Shown here in pieces: positions 52,337-61,090 of a stretch of 61,913 bases of DNA. The DNA comes from Anaerolineales bacterium. Lineage in GTDB: Bacteria; Chloroflexota; Anaerolineae; Anaerolineales; UBA4823. The stretch spans positions 1 to 61,913 of the forward strand of contig PQAL01000032.1 in the NCBI GenBank assembly GCA_003105035.1, read 5' to 3'. Within the stretch, counting starts at the first letter, position 1; each line of letters starts with the position of its first letter. The notes under the pieces were generated by a model. It ran no database searches and had not been told where the DNA came from. It saw only the letters and a list, made by a program, of their open reading frames with translations. Made by a program: the position numbers and the translations under genes.

Positions 52337-53638
52337 ATGCCATCAAACCATCTATCATATGCTATTAGAGCAAAGGGGTTGCCTGCATTCAATAACCGTA
52401 TACGCTCTATCTCCCAGCGCTACGGCTTCTCTCCTGTTAAGATGGAGAATTCTTTACGCCAGTTCATTGGTATTCTCCAACAATACCAGTGTGGTGCGAG
52501 TTTCCCTTTAACAGCAGTTGCTTTGAAAAGATACCCTGATTCCATCCAGGCCTTTCAACAAGCACCCGTCGAGTTTTGCGTTCATGGCTATACGCACAAA
52601 GATTTCTCTTCCCTGGATCCAGATAAGATCGTTGACCAGCTACACAAGGCCCGCCAGGTTTTTTCCAACACCGGGCTAACAACCACAGGATTTCGCTCTC
52701 CATATTTAAGCCGTAGCTCTGACATTTCAAAAGCTCTAGAGACGACCGGGTTTTCTTTTTCCAGCAACCAACCCATTCTCTGGGATATTATTGATGCTAC
52801 CTCCCTTACCGCCTCTCAAACTGCCAATTTTGGTCATGCAGTCGCCTATTATCAACCCTGGCTGGCGGACGCTCGCTTATCCTTACCCTACCAAATCTAT
52901 GGTCTGGTCGATATACCGGTGTCACTCCCTGATGATGAAATGTTATTTGATAGGCTCAACCTGTCACACGCTGATGTGGAAAATGCCTGGCAGAATATCC
53001 TGACCCAAACTTATCAGCGAGGGGAGTTGTTCACCCTCCAGGTACATCCTGAACGAACCTCCTTGTGTGTCGAGGCTCTTTTAGCGTTGTTATCTCGGGC
53101 ACAAAGCCTTTCGCCGAAGATATGGATTGCAAAGCTAAGTGAAATTGCTGCCTGGTGGCGAAATCTATCAGCTGCATACATTGAGTTAATCGAGTTGTCA
53201 AACAATCAATACAAAGTGAGGATAAAAAGCCCGGTAAGTGCGACTGTGCTCGTCCGTTCGGTCGAGGCTAACGCCCCAACAGAGGTATTCTTCGACAATT
53301 ATCGATCGGTAAATTCTATCGATTTTACGGTCCGATCTTCTGTGCGTCCGATCATTGGCCTATCACCGAATACTTCTCAGGTATTGGCAAATTTTCTCCG
53401 TCAGCAAGGCTTGATCATTGAATTCAACCCACGCCGCGAGCAGTACTCGCTGTATTTCGACCAGGAATCGTTTGATCATTCTCAAGAACGATCAATCGTT
53501 GCCGCGATTGATTCCTCTCTGCAACCGCTTGTCAGGCTCTGGCGCTGGCCAAACGGCGCGAAAAGTGCACTGGCGATAACTGGAGACATTGATGCTCTGA
53601 CTCTATGGGATTTTGGTCTCCGGCTAATCGGAAGCTGA
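52337..53638 (+). CDS. NodB-type polysaccharide deacetylase with motif order rearranged
   Basis: 433 residues from ATG 52337. The N-terminal half has HGYTHKDFSSL (HxxxH metal ligands) and GFRSPYL, both standard NodB motifs, preceded by a helix ending ASFPLTAVALKRYP. The expected first motif with the catalytic Asp pair is not before them. A good match, SALAITGDIDALTLWDF, lies at the extreme C-terminus instead, after a beta-rich insert. This suggests a circularly permuted NodB fold. Such enzymes remove acetyl groups from surface glycans. No signal peptide is seen, so it may act in the cytoplasm. Confidence 0.78.
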   Translation: MPSNHLSYAIRAKGLPAFNNRIRSISQRYGFSPVKMENSLRQFIGILQQYQCGASFPLTAVALKRYPDSIQAFQQAPVEFCVHGYTHKDFSSLDPDKIVDQLHKARQVFSNTGLTTTGFRSPYLSRSSDISKALETTGFSFSSNQPILWDIIDATSLTASQTANFGHAVAYYQPWLADARLSLPYQIYGLVDIPVSLPDDEMLFDRLNLSHADVENAWQNILTQTYQRGELFTLQVHPERTSLCVEALLALLSRAQSLSPKIWIAKLSEIAAWWRNLSAAYIELIELSNNQYKVRIKSPVSATVLVRSVEANAPTEVFFDNYRSVNSIDFTVRSSVRPIIGLSPNTSQVLANFLRQQGLIIEFNPRREQYSLYFDQESFDHSQERSIVAAIDSSLQPLVRLWRWPNGAKSALAITGDIDALTLWDFGLRLIGS

Positions 53639-53750
53639 ATCTGGTCTTTTCTTAAACATATCTTAAGGAATTGTTAAAGAACACAAAGGTTGCTCGAGAA
53701 TTCACAGGCGAGCCAGAAGTTTACCCAGGATTGGTACTACACTAAGGGAC

Positions 53751-54833
53751 ATGTTGAATAGCACCGTTATTTTACAAGCAAGCCAAGATGCTGAATGGGA
53801 TAGCTTTTTATCCGCGCATCCAGCTGGTCATTACACACAAAGCAGCCTGTGGGGGCAGCTCAAGGCCAGGTTTGGTTGGCAAGTGATACGCATCCTGATC
53901 AAGGATACTGACCAGATAGTTGGCGGAGCACAAATCCTGACACGTCATCTTCCGATCTGGGGGCATATCGGTTATATCTCCAAAGGCCCTGTGGTACATC
54001 CAGATCATCCGCAAGTGATTCAGCTGATTCTTGATGAAATCAGTACCCTTGCCAGGAGAGAAGCAATCTTTCTGGTCAGCATTCAGCCACCGGTTGACAC
54101 ACAAACATATTTAGACATCCTTATAAAAAATAGCTACAAGGTAAGCAGCTATTACGTTATTCCACCTTGTACGGTGGTCATCGACCTGACCCAATCAGAA
54201 GACGAGCTGCTCAGCCACATGAAACGGACGACCCGCCAGAATATACGCGCAGCCCAAGCCAGGGGTGTAATAATCAAGGAAGGTAGTTCAGCTGATCTGC
54301 CGGCTTTCTGCCAGCTTAAGCAAATGACCGAATCACGCAGTGAATTTGTCCACTACGACCAATGCTATTACGAGGAGGCCTGGCACCAATTAGCTCCAGG
54401 TGGCAACATGAAGCTTTGGCTGGCATACTTTGAGGAAGAGTTGTTGGCCGGCTTGATGGCGATCTACTTCGGTCAGTGGGTGGTGTATGCCTGGGCAGGC
54501 TCGACCCGCCTTTATCCTGAAAAACGACCCAACGATTTGCTCTTCTGGCATGCTATGCTCTGGGGCAAGGAACAGGGTTACCATTATTGCGATCTGGGAG
54601 GAATATCACCCATCGTCGCAGATGCGCTGTTGCAAGACCGAGAACCACCGGATTGTAAGGAAAAAGGGATCGCACGCTATAAACTGGGTTTCGGTCCGAT
54701 GCACACCTTTCCACCAGCTTACGACAATATATTCCTCCTCAAACCGAAATGGATGGTTCGTAAAGCCATTGCCTTCGCGTGGGGTAAGGATCGGAAATTC
54801 GTCAGCCAGCTGATACGTGGTGTGAAGCGTTAA
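53751..54833 (+). CDS. FemAB/FemX-like aminoacyltransferase (GNAT fold), copy 1
   Basis: 360 residues with two GNAT-like halves. HYTQSSLWGQLKARFGW, the KRTTRQNIRAAQARGV helix and ARYKLGFG near the end are characteristic of the lipid II:glycine glycyltransferase family. These enzymes use aminoacyl-tRNA to add amino acids to glycan-linked peptides. In this polysaccharide cluster it could aminoacylate the repeat unit. The next gene starts at or within 24 bp of the stop. Confidence 0.88.
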   Translation: MLNSTVILQASQDAEWDSFLSAHPAGHYTQSSLWGQLKARFGWQVIRILIKDTDQIVGGAQILTRHLPIWGHIGYISKGPVVHPDHPQVIQLILDEISTLARREAIFLVSIQPPVDTQTYLDILIKNSYKVSSYYVIPPCTVVIDLTQSEDELLSHMKRTTRQNIRAAQARGVIIKEGSSADLPAFCQLKQMTESRSEFVHYDQCYYEEAWHQLAPGGNMKLWLAYFEEELLAGLMAIYFGQWVVYAWAGSTRLYPEKRPNDLLFWHAMLWGKEQGYHYCDLGGISPIVADALLQDREPPDCKEKGIARYKLGFGPMHTFPPAYDNIFLLKPKWMVRKAIAFAWGKDRKFVSQLIRGVKR

Positions 54834-54857
54834 TTGTGGATAAACCTTAAAAAAGTG

Positions 54858-56063
54858 ATGCGAGCTCGACGCCATTGTATGATCGTTTTCAATGAATATC
54901 CGCTGGGAGAGACCCGCGTTCAACGCCAAGCCGAAGCCCTTTTAAGAAACGGTTTTGAAGTAGATGTAATTTGTAAGCGTTTAGCTGGCCAAAAGCCTGT
55001 GGACAGGTATAAAGGGGTGCGGATATTTCGCGAGAAGTATCATCTCGCCATGCCACTATTAAAAACTGGAAGCTTATGGCAGAGATTCCTGGATTATTTC
55101 CGTTTCTATTTTTCTGCGTCCGCCCGCTTGAACTTGTTATCTTCTCAAGAGCAGTACGATTCAATCCAGGTCCATAACTTGCCCGATTTCCTGGTCTTTT
55201 GTGCTTATAAACAAAAAAAGCGTGGCGTACCAATTATTTTAGATTTGCACGACCTGATGCCCGAGTTTTTCGCTGGCAGGTTCAGTGAGAGCAGCGCCTT
55301 GTTATCCAGGCTTATCCTCTGGCAGGAGAGAAAATCCTGTAACTTCGCCGACCATGTGATCACCGTCAGCGAGCATTGGCGCCAGGCTTTGATCAAGCGC
55401 GGTGTGCCTCCTTCAAAATGTAGCCTGGTGATGAATGTGGCTGATAGCACCATCTTCCATCCCCGGGATAATCTGCCATATAAAAAGCAGCAAGGTCATG
55501 GATTTCGTCTTATCTACCATGGCAGCATGGTACGCAGATACGGAATTGACCTGGTAGTGCAGGCGGTAAATCAGCTGCGTGAGGAAATTCCAGGTATTCA
55601 CTTATCCCTGATCGGCCAGGGTGAGTTCCTACGCGATGTCATTGCAATGCTAGATGAGCTGAAGCTTCATAGCCACGTTAGCATCGAGCCAAAACACCTT
55701 GCTGAAGAGCTACCTCAGATGATCCTGGCCTGTGACTTGGGAATCGTGCCTTACCGCAATGATGTTTTCACCGATGGGCTGCTGCCAACAAAATTGATGG
55801 AATATGCCGCCTTAGGGCTACCCGTCGTGGCCTCCCGGACAACTGCTATGCGTGATCATTTCAGTGGTATGAACGTTGATTTCTTTGAGCCGGGAGATGT
55901 TGCCGACCTGTGTCGAGTAATCCGCTCGCTCTATCAAAATCCGGCTCAGCTCGCAGACCTGCGAAAAGGGTGCCGGGGTTATCTTGAACGCTATGATTGG
56001 TCGAAGATCAGCTCAGAATATGTCAGCCTGGTCAAAAACATTGACACTTACCAAGCCGTTTGA
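54858..56063 (+). CDS. Glycosyltransferase family 4
   Basis: 401 residues from ATG 54858. A TTG directly after the previous stop (54834) and a GTG at 54855 are also in frame, and no ribosome site decides between them. GT-B fold with FNEYPLGETRVQRQAEALLRNG, VHNLPDFLVF, LDLHDLMPEFF, VITVSEHWRQALIKRGV and the donor site TDGLLPTKLMEYAALGLPVVAS. Sugar and acceptor unknown. Confidence 0.9.
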   Translation: MRARRHCMIVFNEYPLGETRVQRQAEALLRNGFEVDVICKRLAGQKPVDRYKGVRIFREKYHLAMPLLKTGSLWQRFLDYFRFYFSASARLNLLSSQEQYDSIQVHNLPDFLVFCAYKQKKRGVPIILDLHDLMPEFFAGRFSESSALLSRLILWQERKSCNFADHVITVSEHWRQALIKRGVPPSKCSLVMNVADSTIFHPRDNLPYKKQQGHGFRLIYHGSMVRRYGIDLVVQAVNQLREEIPGIHLSLIGQGEFLRDVIAMLDELKLHSHVSIEPKHLAEELPQMILACDLGIVPYRNDVFTDGLLPTKLMEYAALGLPVVASRTTAMRDHFSGMNVDFFEPGDVADLCRVIRSLYQNPAQLADLRKGCRGYLERYDWSKISSEYVSLVKNIDTYQAV

Positions 56064-56107
56064 TCAGAGAATTTACAAGCATAGGTCATCTGAATTCACC
56101 TTAAGCC

Positions 56108-57232
56108 ATGCCAATAAAGATAGTTAATACCCTGAACGACCTCATCTGGCGAGATTTTATTGAAGCGCAACCACAGGCGAACGTCTATCACACACCAGAG
56201 ATGTTCCAGGTGTTTTCCAATGCTGAGGGTCATCAACCTGCGTTATGGGCTGCGATCAAGGATGATGGTACTCTTTTGGCAATGTTGCTGCCAGTTCAGG
56301 TAAGTTTGCAAAATGGTTCACTTCACGCTTGGACTACCCGAGCAGTCGTCTACGGCAGCGTCCTTACCATCCAAGGGGAAGACGGGGCAGATGGACTACG
56401 TTTTTTGTTGCGCGAATACAATACATTCGCACGAGGGAAATTCCTCCTCACTGAGCTGCGCAACCAGTCACCAATCGACTCTATCCAACCCGTTCTCAGC
56501 GAGTGCGGTTATGCTTTCGAGGAGCACTTAAACTACCTGGTGAATCTCGACGTTTCAGAAGATGTGCTCTGGCATGGTCTGTCAAAAAGCTGCCGGCAAA
56601 GAGTGCACATTTCGATTGACAAGGGCACAATTGTACAAGAAGTGTCAGATTCTGATCAATTGGAAGCTGCCTATGGTAAATTACAAAGCGTTTACCAGCG
56701 TGTCCATGTGCCATTGGCACACATTAGCCTGTTTAAAGCAGCATTGGATATATGCAGCCCACTTGAGATGTGTAAGGTGTTTATCGCTAGTGTGGATAAT
56801 ACATGTATTGGAGCTTGTTTCAACCTCATCTATAACGGCCGAATGCATGCCTGGTATTCAGGGTCAGATCGGGCATATGCTGCGTATAATCCTAATGAAT
56901 TACTAAAATGGCACTCCTTTTTGTGGGGCAAGGCGCATGGATGCCATACCTTCGATTTTGGCGGTGCGGGAAGACCAAATGAAGCGTACGGACCGCGTGC
57001 CTTCAAAGCAAAATTCGGCGGTGAATTGGTCAATTACGGTCGCAATGTCTGTGTCCATTCACCACTACGTTATCAGATCAGCAAAACGATTTACCGTGTA
57101 GCAAGAAAAATATCAACGACAAGCCCGAAGCCGTGTCAACCATTCGCTAAGCAGGTCAATAATATATTCATGTATTTAGCATATAATCGTCCCAACCCAC
57201 CATTTATTGGTATAACGAAGGGTAACCAATGA
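56108..57232 (+). CDS. FemAB/GNAT-like acyltransferase, copy 2
   Basis: 374 residues, the same double-GNAT type as the protein at 53751 but more divergent. ANVYHTPEMFQVF aligns with the substrate loop, CRQRVHISIDKG with the basic helix, and FDFGGAGRPNEAYGPRAFKAKFGGELV with the C-terminal core. MHAWYSGSDRAYAAYNPNELLKWHSF is a family hallmark. It overlaps the next gene by four bases. Two FemAB-like enzymes in one cluster suggest two additions or a heterodimer. Confidence 0.84.
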   Translation: MPIKIVNTLNDLIWRDFIEAQPQANVYHTPEMFQVFSNAEGHQPALWAAIKDDGTLLAMLLPVQVSLQNGSLHAWTTRAVVYGSVLTIQGEDGADGLRFLLREYNTFARGKFLLTELRNQSPIDSIQPVLSECGYAFEEHLNYLVNLDVSEDVLWHGLSKSCRQRVHISIDKGTIVQEVSDSDQLEAAYGKLQSVYQRVHVPLAHISLFKAALDICSPLEMCKVFIASVDNTCIGACFNLIYNGRMHAWYSGSDRAYAAYNPNELLKWHSFLWGKAHGCHTFDFGGAGRPNEAYGPRAFKAKFGGELVNYGRNVCVHSPLRYQISKTIYRVARKISTTSPKPCQPFAKQVNNIFMYLAYNRPNPPFIGITKGNQ

Positions 57233-57792
57233 AACATTCGACCTCTGAGCTCAAGAGTAAGGAATGCCAGGTGCTGTCTATCCCAAATATCAGAACGGAG
57301 AAGGGCGTTCATTCTGGTAACAATCTGCCCCTTCTCACCCAAATTCGATTATTCTTTCGAAGGCATCTAGACCTCGAAGCCAGGCGTAAGATAAAACGGG
57401 TTTTATTTCTTAATCGCTTATGGCAGCCAGAGCAAGTAAAAAATCATAATGCAATCGATCAGGACCAGATCCTACTTGAACGCCTCAACCTCCAAGCAGG
57501 TGATCGGGTTAGAATACGCTCGAGGGAGGAAATATTGGCGACTCTCGATGAGGAGGGTAAGCTGAAAGGTTGCAGCTTTATCGACGTTATGTGGCAGTAT
57601 TGTGGTACAACCCAGAAAGTATTCAAGCCTGTACATCGCTTTGTGGACGAGCGTAATTACCAGGTGAGAAATGTGCGCGGCATGGTTCTGCTTGAGAATG
57701 TGATGTGTGACGGTACGGGCTTTTACGGCAGCTGTGACCGGTCATGCTTGTTCTTCTGGCGTGAGGAATGGTTAGAGAAGCTAGCAGAATAA
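57229..57792 (+). CDS. Unknown protein with a conserved Cys-containing C-terminal domain
   Basis: 187 residues. The N-terminal ~70 residues are basic and variable in appearance. The C-terminal ~110 begin AGDRVRIRSREEILATLDEEGKLKGCSFIDVMWQYCG and end CDGTGFYGSCDRSCLFFWREEWLEKL, with six Cys in all. I recognise this as an unnamed family that occurs near glycan and natural-product genes; the Cys pattern suggests metal or disulfide binding. It is translationally coupled to the second FemAB-like gene. Confidence 0.7.
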   Translation: MKHSTSELKSKECQVLSIPNIRTEKGVHSGNNLPLLTQIRLFFRRHLDLEARRKIKRVLFLNRLWQPEQVKNHNAIDQDQILLERLNLQAGDRVRIRSREEILATLDEEGKLKGCSFIDVMWQYCGTTQKVFKPVHRFVDERNYQVRNVRGMVLLENVMCDGTGFYGSCDRSCLFFWREEWLEKLAE

Positions 57793-57820
57793 GAATTTTA
57801 TGATATGCTAAGCCATACAT

Positions 57821-58921
57821 ATGATAACCACTCAACAAATAACAAAATTACATTTTCACCTTGGATTTAATTCGTTGGTAAAAAGACGGATTTTACTTCT
57901 ACCGATCTTGTTCTTGTGCCTGATTGTGGGCATCGGATTATTGGAAGATTTTCCCAATCTCCTCGTGCTGCTCCTTTCAAGACCGGCAACAATCGAACAA
58001 ACTTACACACCAACCCAGTTATCCACCAGCGCTGATGTCTCGGCGGTTATCAATGCAGTCAGCAAGGATCGAATTCTCACAGATCTTCGTCGGTTGACGG
58101 GCGCCGAACAGGTCTGCCTGGATCACGGTTGCTTTACCATTACCAACCGTATGACGGGTAGTGTAGGATTGCAGTGGGCTCAAGACTACGTGGTTGAGCA
58201 GCTGACCGGCCTGGGATATTCTGTTCAAATCCAGTCCTGGTCGCGGGATGGCTATCATGATGAGAACCTCATCGTCCGAAAGCAAGGTATAGTTTCCCCC
58301 CAGGATGAAATCTATTTCGTCGCCCACATGGATGGTGTTAACGTGCCCGCCGCAGATGATAACGGCAGTGGTACGGTTGACCTGCTGGAGGTTGCCAGGA
58401 TGGTCAGCCGCCGTGATTTTGAAAAAACCATCGTTTTGCTGTTTTCTTCTGGTGAAGAACAAGGTACCCAGGGTGTGAGTTATTACCTCGATCATCTAAC
58501 TCCGGAACAGCTGGCTGCAATCAAATACGTGGTCAATGTTGACATGGTTGGATATGATAATAACCAGGATGGCATAATGGAGCTTTTCAATGGCGACCAA
58601 GATCAGGATTTTGTCCAGTTCTTGGCTGATATCATTGCGAGCTACCATATTAATCTAACACCTCAGATCGTTTCAGACTGTGGCTGAGGGGATGAAGGCC
58701 CCTTCCGTGCGAAGGGTCTCATTGCAGCAGTTCAGATCCAGGACTACAACGGTGAGAGAAATCCGAACTATCACAAAATCGGCGATGATGTCTCGCACAT
58801 TAACTTCGATTACCTGTTTAGGCAAGCCAGGGCGAGTGCAGCATTTGCTTGCGAGTTGGCTGAAATCATTCCATTGGATGTCCGAATGGTTCTACCGGTA
58901 GTAATCTTTCAAGATTTCTAA
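57821..58921 (+). pseudogene. M28-family metallopeptidase interrupted by an in-frame TGA
   Basis: 367 codons in one frame with TGA at 58685-58687. An N-terminal membrane segment (RRILLLPILFLCLIVGIGLL) precedes an M28 catalytic domain: zinc ligands in AHMDGV and AADDNGSGT, catalytic SSGEEQG and VNVDMVGYD. After VSDCG the TGA replaces a residue that is often Trp or Gly in the family; the frame continues GDEGPFRAKG, then NPNYHKIGDDVSHINFDYL, a normal C-terminus. The last zinc-binding His expected near here reads Glu (GDE). The tail ends RMVLPVVIFQDF. The stop plus the missing ligand point to decay, but a sequencing error for the stop cannot be excluded. Confidence 0.8.
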
Positions 58922-59371
58922 CACAAAATCTTGCCCGTTACCAGATTCGAAAACCTTCCGGATTGGAAGGTTTTTTGTTTTAAGCGGTTTTATTATCTAG
59001 ACCATTTATATCAATCACGCATTGAGGTGTAATCTTGCGCTGTTATGATGTTCGAAGGTCCGGTCTATTAGTAGATGATTATTCTTATGACGATATATAA
59101 TGGCTATGCGCATCATAAAGGGCCGGGGTAAGATATGTAATTTTCTATCGGGATGGTTATTCGTTATCTGCTTTGTAAATAATTGAACGGCATCGTCAGC
59201 ATGAATCAAATCCACGTATCTAGATAAGTGATTCAAATAGATCAAACGACTATTTTATATTAGGAGTTGACAGAGATAAAAACCAATCCTATAATATCAA
59301 ATAGGACTAAATATATCCGATAAAATCGGGGGTAAGACCTATTCATTGCTCTCTGGCATGGAGAAAAATAT
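58922..59371. other. 450-bp intergenic region
   Basis: It contains the terminator at 58950-58977 and then ~390 AT-rich bases. A 76-codon minus-strand frame (59015-59245) has no ribosome site or recognised domain and I do not call it a gene. The promoter of the next gene presumably lies near its 3' end. Confidence 0.55.
58950..58977 (+). terminator. Rho-independent terminator of the polysaccharide cluster
   Basis: AAAACCTTCC (58950-58959) pairs with GGAAGGTTTT (58965-58974), five-base loop, followed by TTGTTTT. It comes 28 bp after the end of the M28 frame. Confidence 0.88.
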
Positions 59372-60034
59372 ATGACAACGATTTCATCAAAAGATTGTCT
59401 CTCGCTCCCATCTTCAGGTAAGGGTCCGGGTGTCTTGGTTCTGCACGCCTGGTGGGGGCTAAATGACTTCTTTCGGGGTACCTGTAATAGGCTGGCGCAG
59501 GCAGGTTTTGTAGTTCTTGCGCCTGATCTATTTGCTGGACAGATTGCTCAAACTATTGAAGAAGCAGAGCAGCACAAGTCGGCGTGGGATGAAGAGCATG
59601 AAGTACCGCAAATCATCTTGCCGGCTGTAGACAATTTGCGGGAACATCCAGCTGTTGTTGGTCATGGCTTGGGGATCATCGGATTTTCAATGGGAGCTTA
59701 TTGGGCGTTATGGCTGGCCCAGAAAAGACCTGAGTTGATCCGCTCCGTTGTTTTATTTTATGGCACCAATGGTGGGGGTGGTGACTTCCAGAAATCGCGG
59801 GCCGCTTATCTTGGTCACTTCGCTGAGCTGGATCCTTATGAGTCCGGATCCGGGATTCAGGAGCTGGAAAAGACTTTAAAAAAAGCACAACGGCCAACCA
59901 ACTTTTATACCTATCCCGGCACCAGCCACTGGTTCTTTGAGCAAGATCGTGCAGATGCGTATGATGCTCAAGCTGCCGGGCTTGCCTGGGATCGAACGTT
60001 AGCCTTCTTGCTTGGTACTTTAGTGTCGGCGTGA
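59372..60034 (+). CDS. Dienelactone hydrolase family protein
   Basis: 220 residues, alpha/beta hydrolase. GPGVLVLHAWWGLNDFFRGTCNRLAQAGF, the nucleophile elbow GFSMGAY (Ser in place of the Cys of true dienelactone hydrolases) and the catalytic His in TSHWFFEQDRADAYD are present. Substrate unknown; esterase activity is the likely reaction. GGAGAAAA precedes the ATG. It converges with the next gene, with a 14-bp gap. Confidence 0.86.
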   Translation: MTTISSKDCLSLPSSGKGPGVLVLHAWWGLNDFFRGTCNRLAQAGFVVLAPDLFAGQIAQTIEEAEQHKSAWDEEHEVPQIILPAVDNLREHPAVVGHGLGIIGFSMGAYWALWLAQKRPELIRSVVLFYGTNGGGGDFQKSRAAYLGHFAELDPYESGSGIQELEKTLKKAQRPTNFYTYPGTSHWFFEQDRADAYDAQAAGLAWDRTLAFLLGTLVSA

Positions 60035-60048
60035 TCAAGCTGTGCTTT

Positions 60049-60636
60049 TCACACACCAAATTCTCGATGCAGCGATTGTTGCTCGATTTTCCTGATCACC
60101 TTAGCCGGATTCCCCACCACCACGGTATTTGCTGGGACACTGCGTGAGACAACCGCCCCCGCACCTACCACGGCATTCTTTCCGATCCTTACCCCAGGCA
60201 AGAGGATGGCACCGCCCCCGATCCAAACATTGTCTTCAATTAATATCGGTTTGGCGACTTCCCACCCTTGAATGCGCGATTCAGCCTGGAGGTGATGAGC
60301 TGCGGTATATATCTGGACAGCCGGTCCAAGCATGACATGATTACCGATATGCACTTTATTGCAATCCAGGATAGTACATAAAACGTTCAAATATACATAT
60401 TCGCCGATGTATATGTTCTGACCATAGCAGCAATAGAACGGTGGCTCGATGATCGAATCCCGGCCGACATATCCTAACAGCTGAGAGAGGATAATAGTTC
60501 CATCATTTGGTGCTTCCGCCAAGTTGAAAAGGCTAACGAGTTCCTTGGCCTTCTGGCGTTCAAGCACTAAGGCAGGGTCGAGACAGTTGTAGGTTTCACC
60601 TGCCAGCATTTTCTCTTTTTCGGTCAAGTTATTCAT
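60049..60636 (-). CDS. Maltose/galactoside O-acetyltransferase-like protein
   Basis: 195 residues. The N-terminal mac domain EKEKMLAGETYNCLDPALVLERQKAKELV and the hexapeptide helix (DNVWIGGGAILLPGVRIGKNAVVGAGAVVSRSVP) are typical of LacA/Maa/NodL. The catalytic His lies in YTAAHHL. It transfers acetyl from acetyl-CoA to a sugar hydroxyl in the cytoplasm. The ATG has AGGGGAG upstream. Confidence 0.92.
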   Translation of the reverse strand: MNNLTEKEKMLAGETYNCLDPALVLERQKAKELVSLFNLAEAPNDGTIILSQLLGYVGRDSIIEPPFYCCYGQNIYIGEYVYLNVLCTILDCNKVHIGNHVMLGPAVQIYTAAHHLQAESRIQGWEVAKPILIEDNVWIGGGAILLPGVRIGKNAVVGAGAVVSRSVPANTVVVGNPAKVIRKIEQQSLHREFGV

Positions 60637-61090
60637 ATAATTACTCCCCTATCCTTCCTGGTCTCTTGATTAAGTTGATTCGGAAGCTGAAAACTGAAAA
60701 ATCAAGACCACCCTAATTACGGTAAACAACATCTCCCCACATATCTTCGTCAGTGGCGGTTCCAATTATAAAATTCTATGCTAACTGGCTTCCCTTATTA
60801 CAGTATACAGAAAAGTGAAGAGTTATTCAAGAACATTCGTAAAGATTAACAACTCAGCTGCACTATAAGATAGTGTGTCGAACGTTATTAAAGAGCTATC
60901 AGAAGTTTATATCGATCCGAGGGGTTGATAACTAAACAGAATATCCTCCAGATGAATAGGATTCAGTTACGAGGAGTCTAAAAAACCTAACCCCTCTCCC
61001 ACCTGGATGAGGGGATGTGACTTATTGATCATCAGCCGAAGTTAAAATAATGATGTGCAAAATACTTCGTTGACAATAGGTGAGTATCCC
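60637..61090. other. 454-bp intergenic region
   Basis: No convincing coding frame on either strand. Its left end holds the ribosome site and presumably the promoter of the acetyltransferase (minus strand); its right end holds a terminator-like hairpin for the gene at 61091-61780. I see nothing else. Confidence 0.5.
60978..61014 (-). terminator. Possible terminator of the DUF457-type gene
   Basis: Read on the minus strand, CCCCTC (61014-61009) pairs with GAGGGG (60996-60991) and is followed by TTAGGTTTTTT. It lies 77 bp after the stop codon. The stem is short. Confidence 0.4.

Noticed and set aside
58019-58495. 158-codon minus-strand frame inside the M28 gene
   Set aside because: It is antisense to strongly conserved M28 motifs; it was considered because the M28 frame is broken, but it shows no family features.
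34987-58687. TGA recoding (Trp or selenocysteine) to explain the two interrupted genes
   Set aside because: Many normal genes here end in TGA (MFS, gcvPA, DUF4870, OmpR-type regulator), the two sites would need different residues, and I see no obvious SECIS-like hairpin after either TGA.
36911-58921. Recent horizontal transfer of the polysaccharide cluster
   Set aside because: No flanking mobile element or direct repeats, and base composition looks similar to neighbouring regions by eye; a proper composition test was not possible.
59015-59245. 76-codon minus-strand frame in an intergenic region
   Set aside because: It has no Shine-Dalgarno sequence and no recognised domain. A faint resemblance of VDLIHADDAVQLF to sugar-epimerase sequences is too weak to call a gene remnant.
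60985-61020. CCCCTCTCCC-type hairpin as a mobile repeat
   Set aside because: Only one copy is present in the window, so it is treated as a possible terminator.
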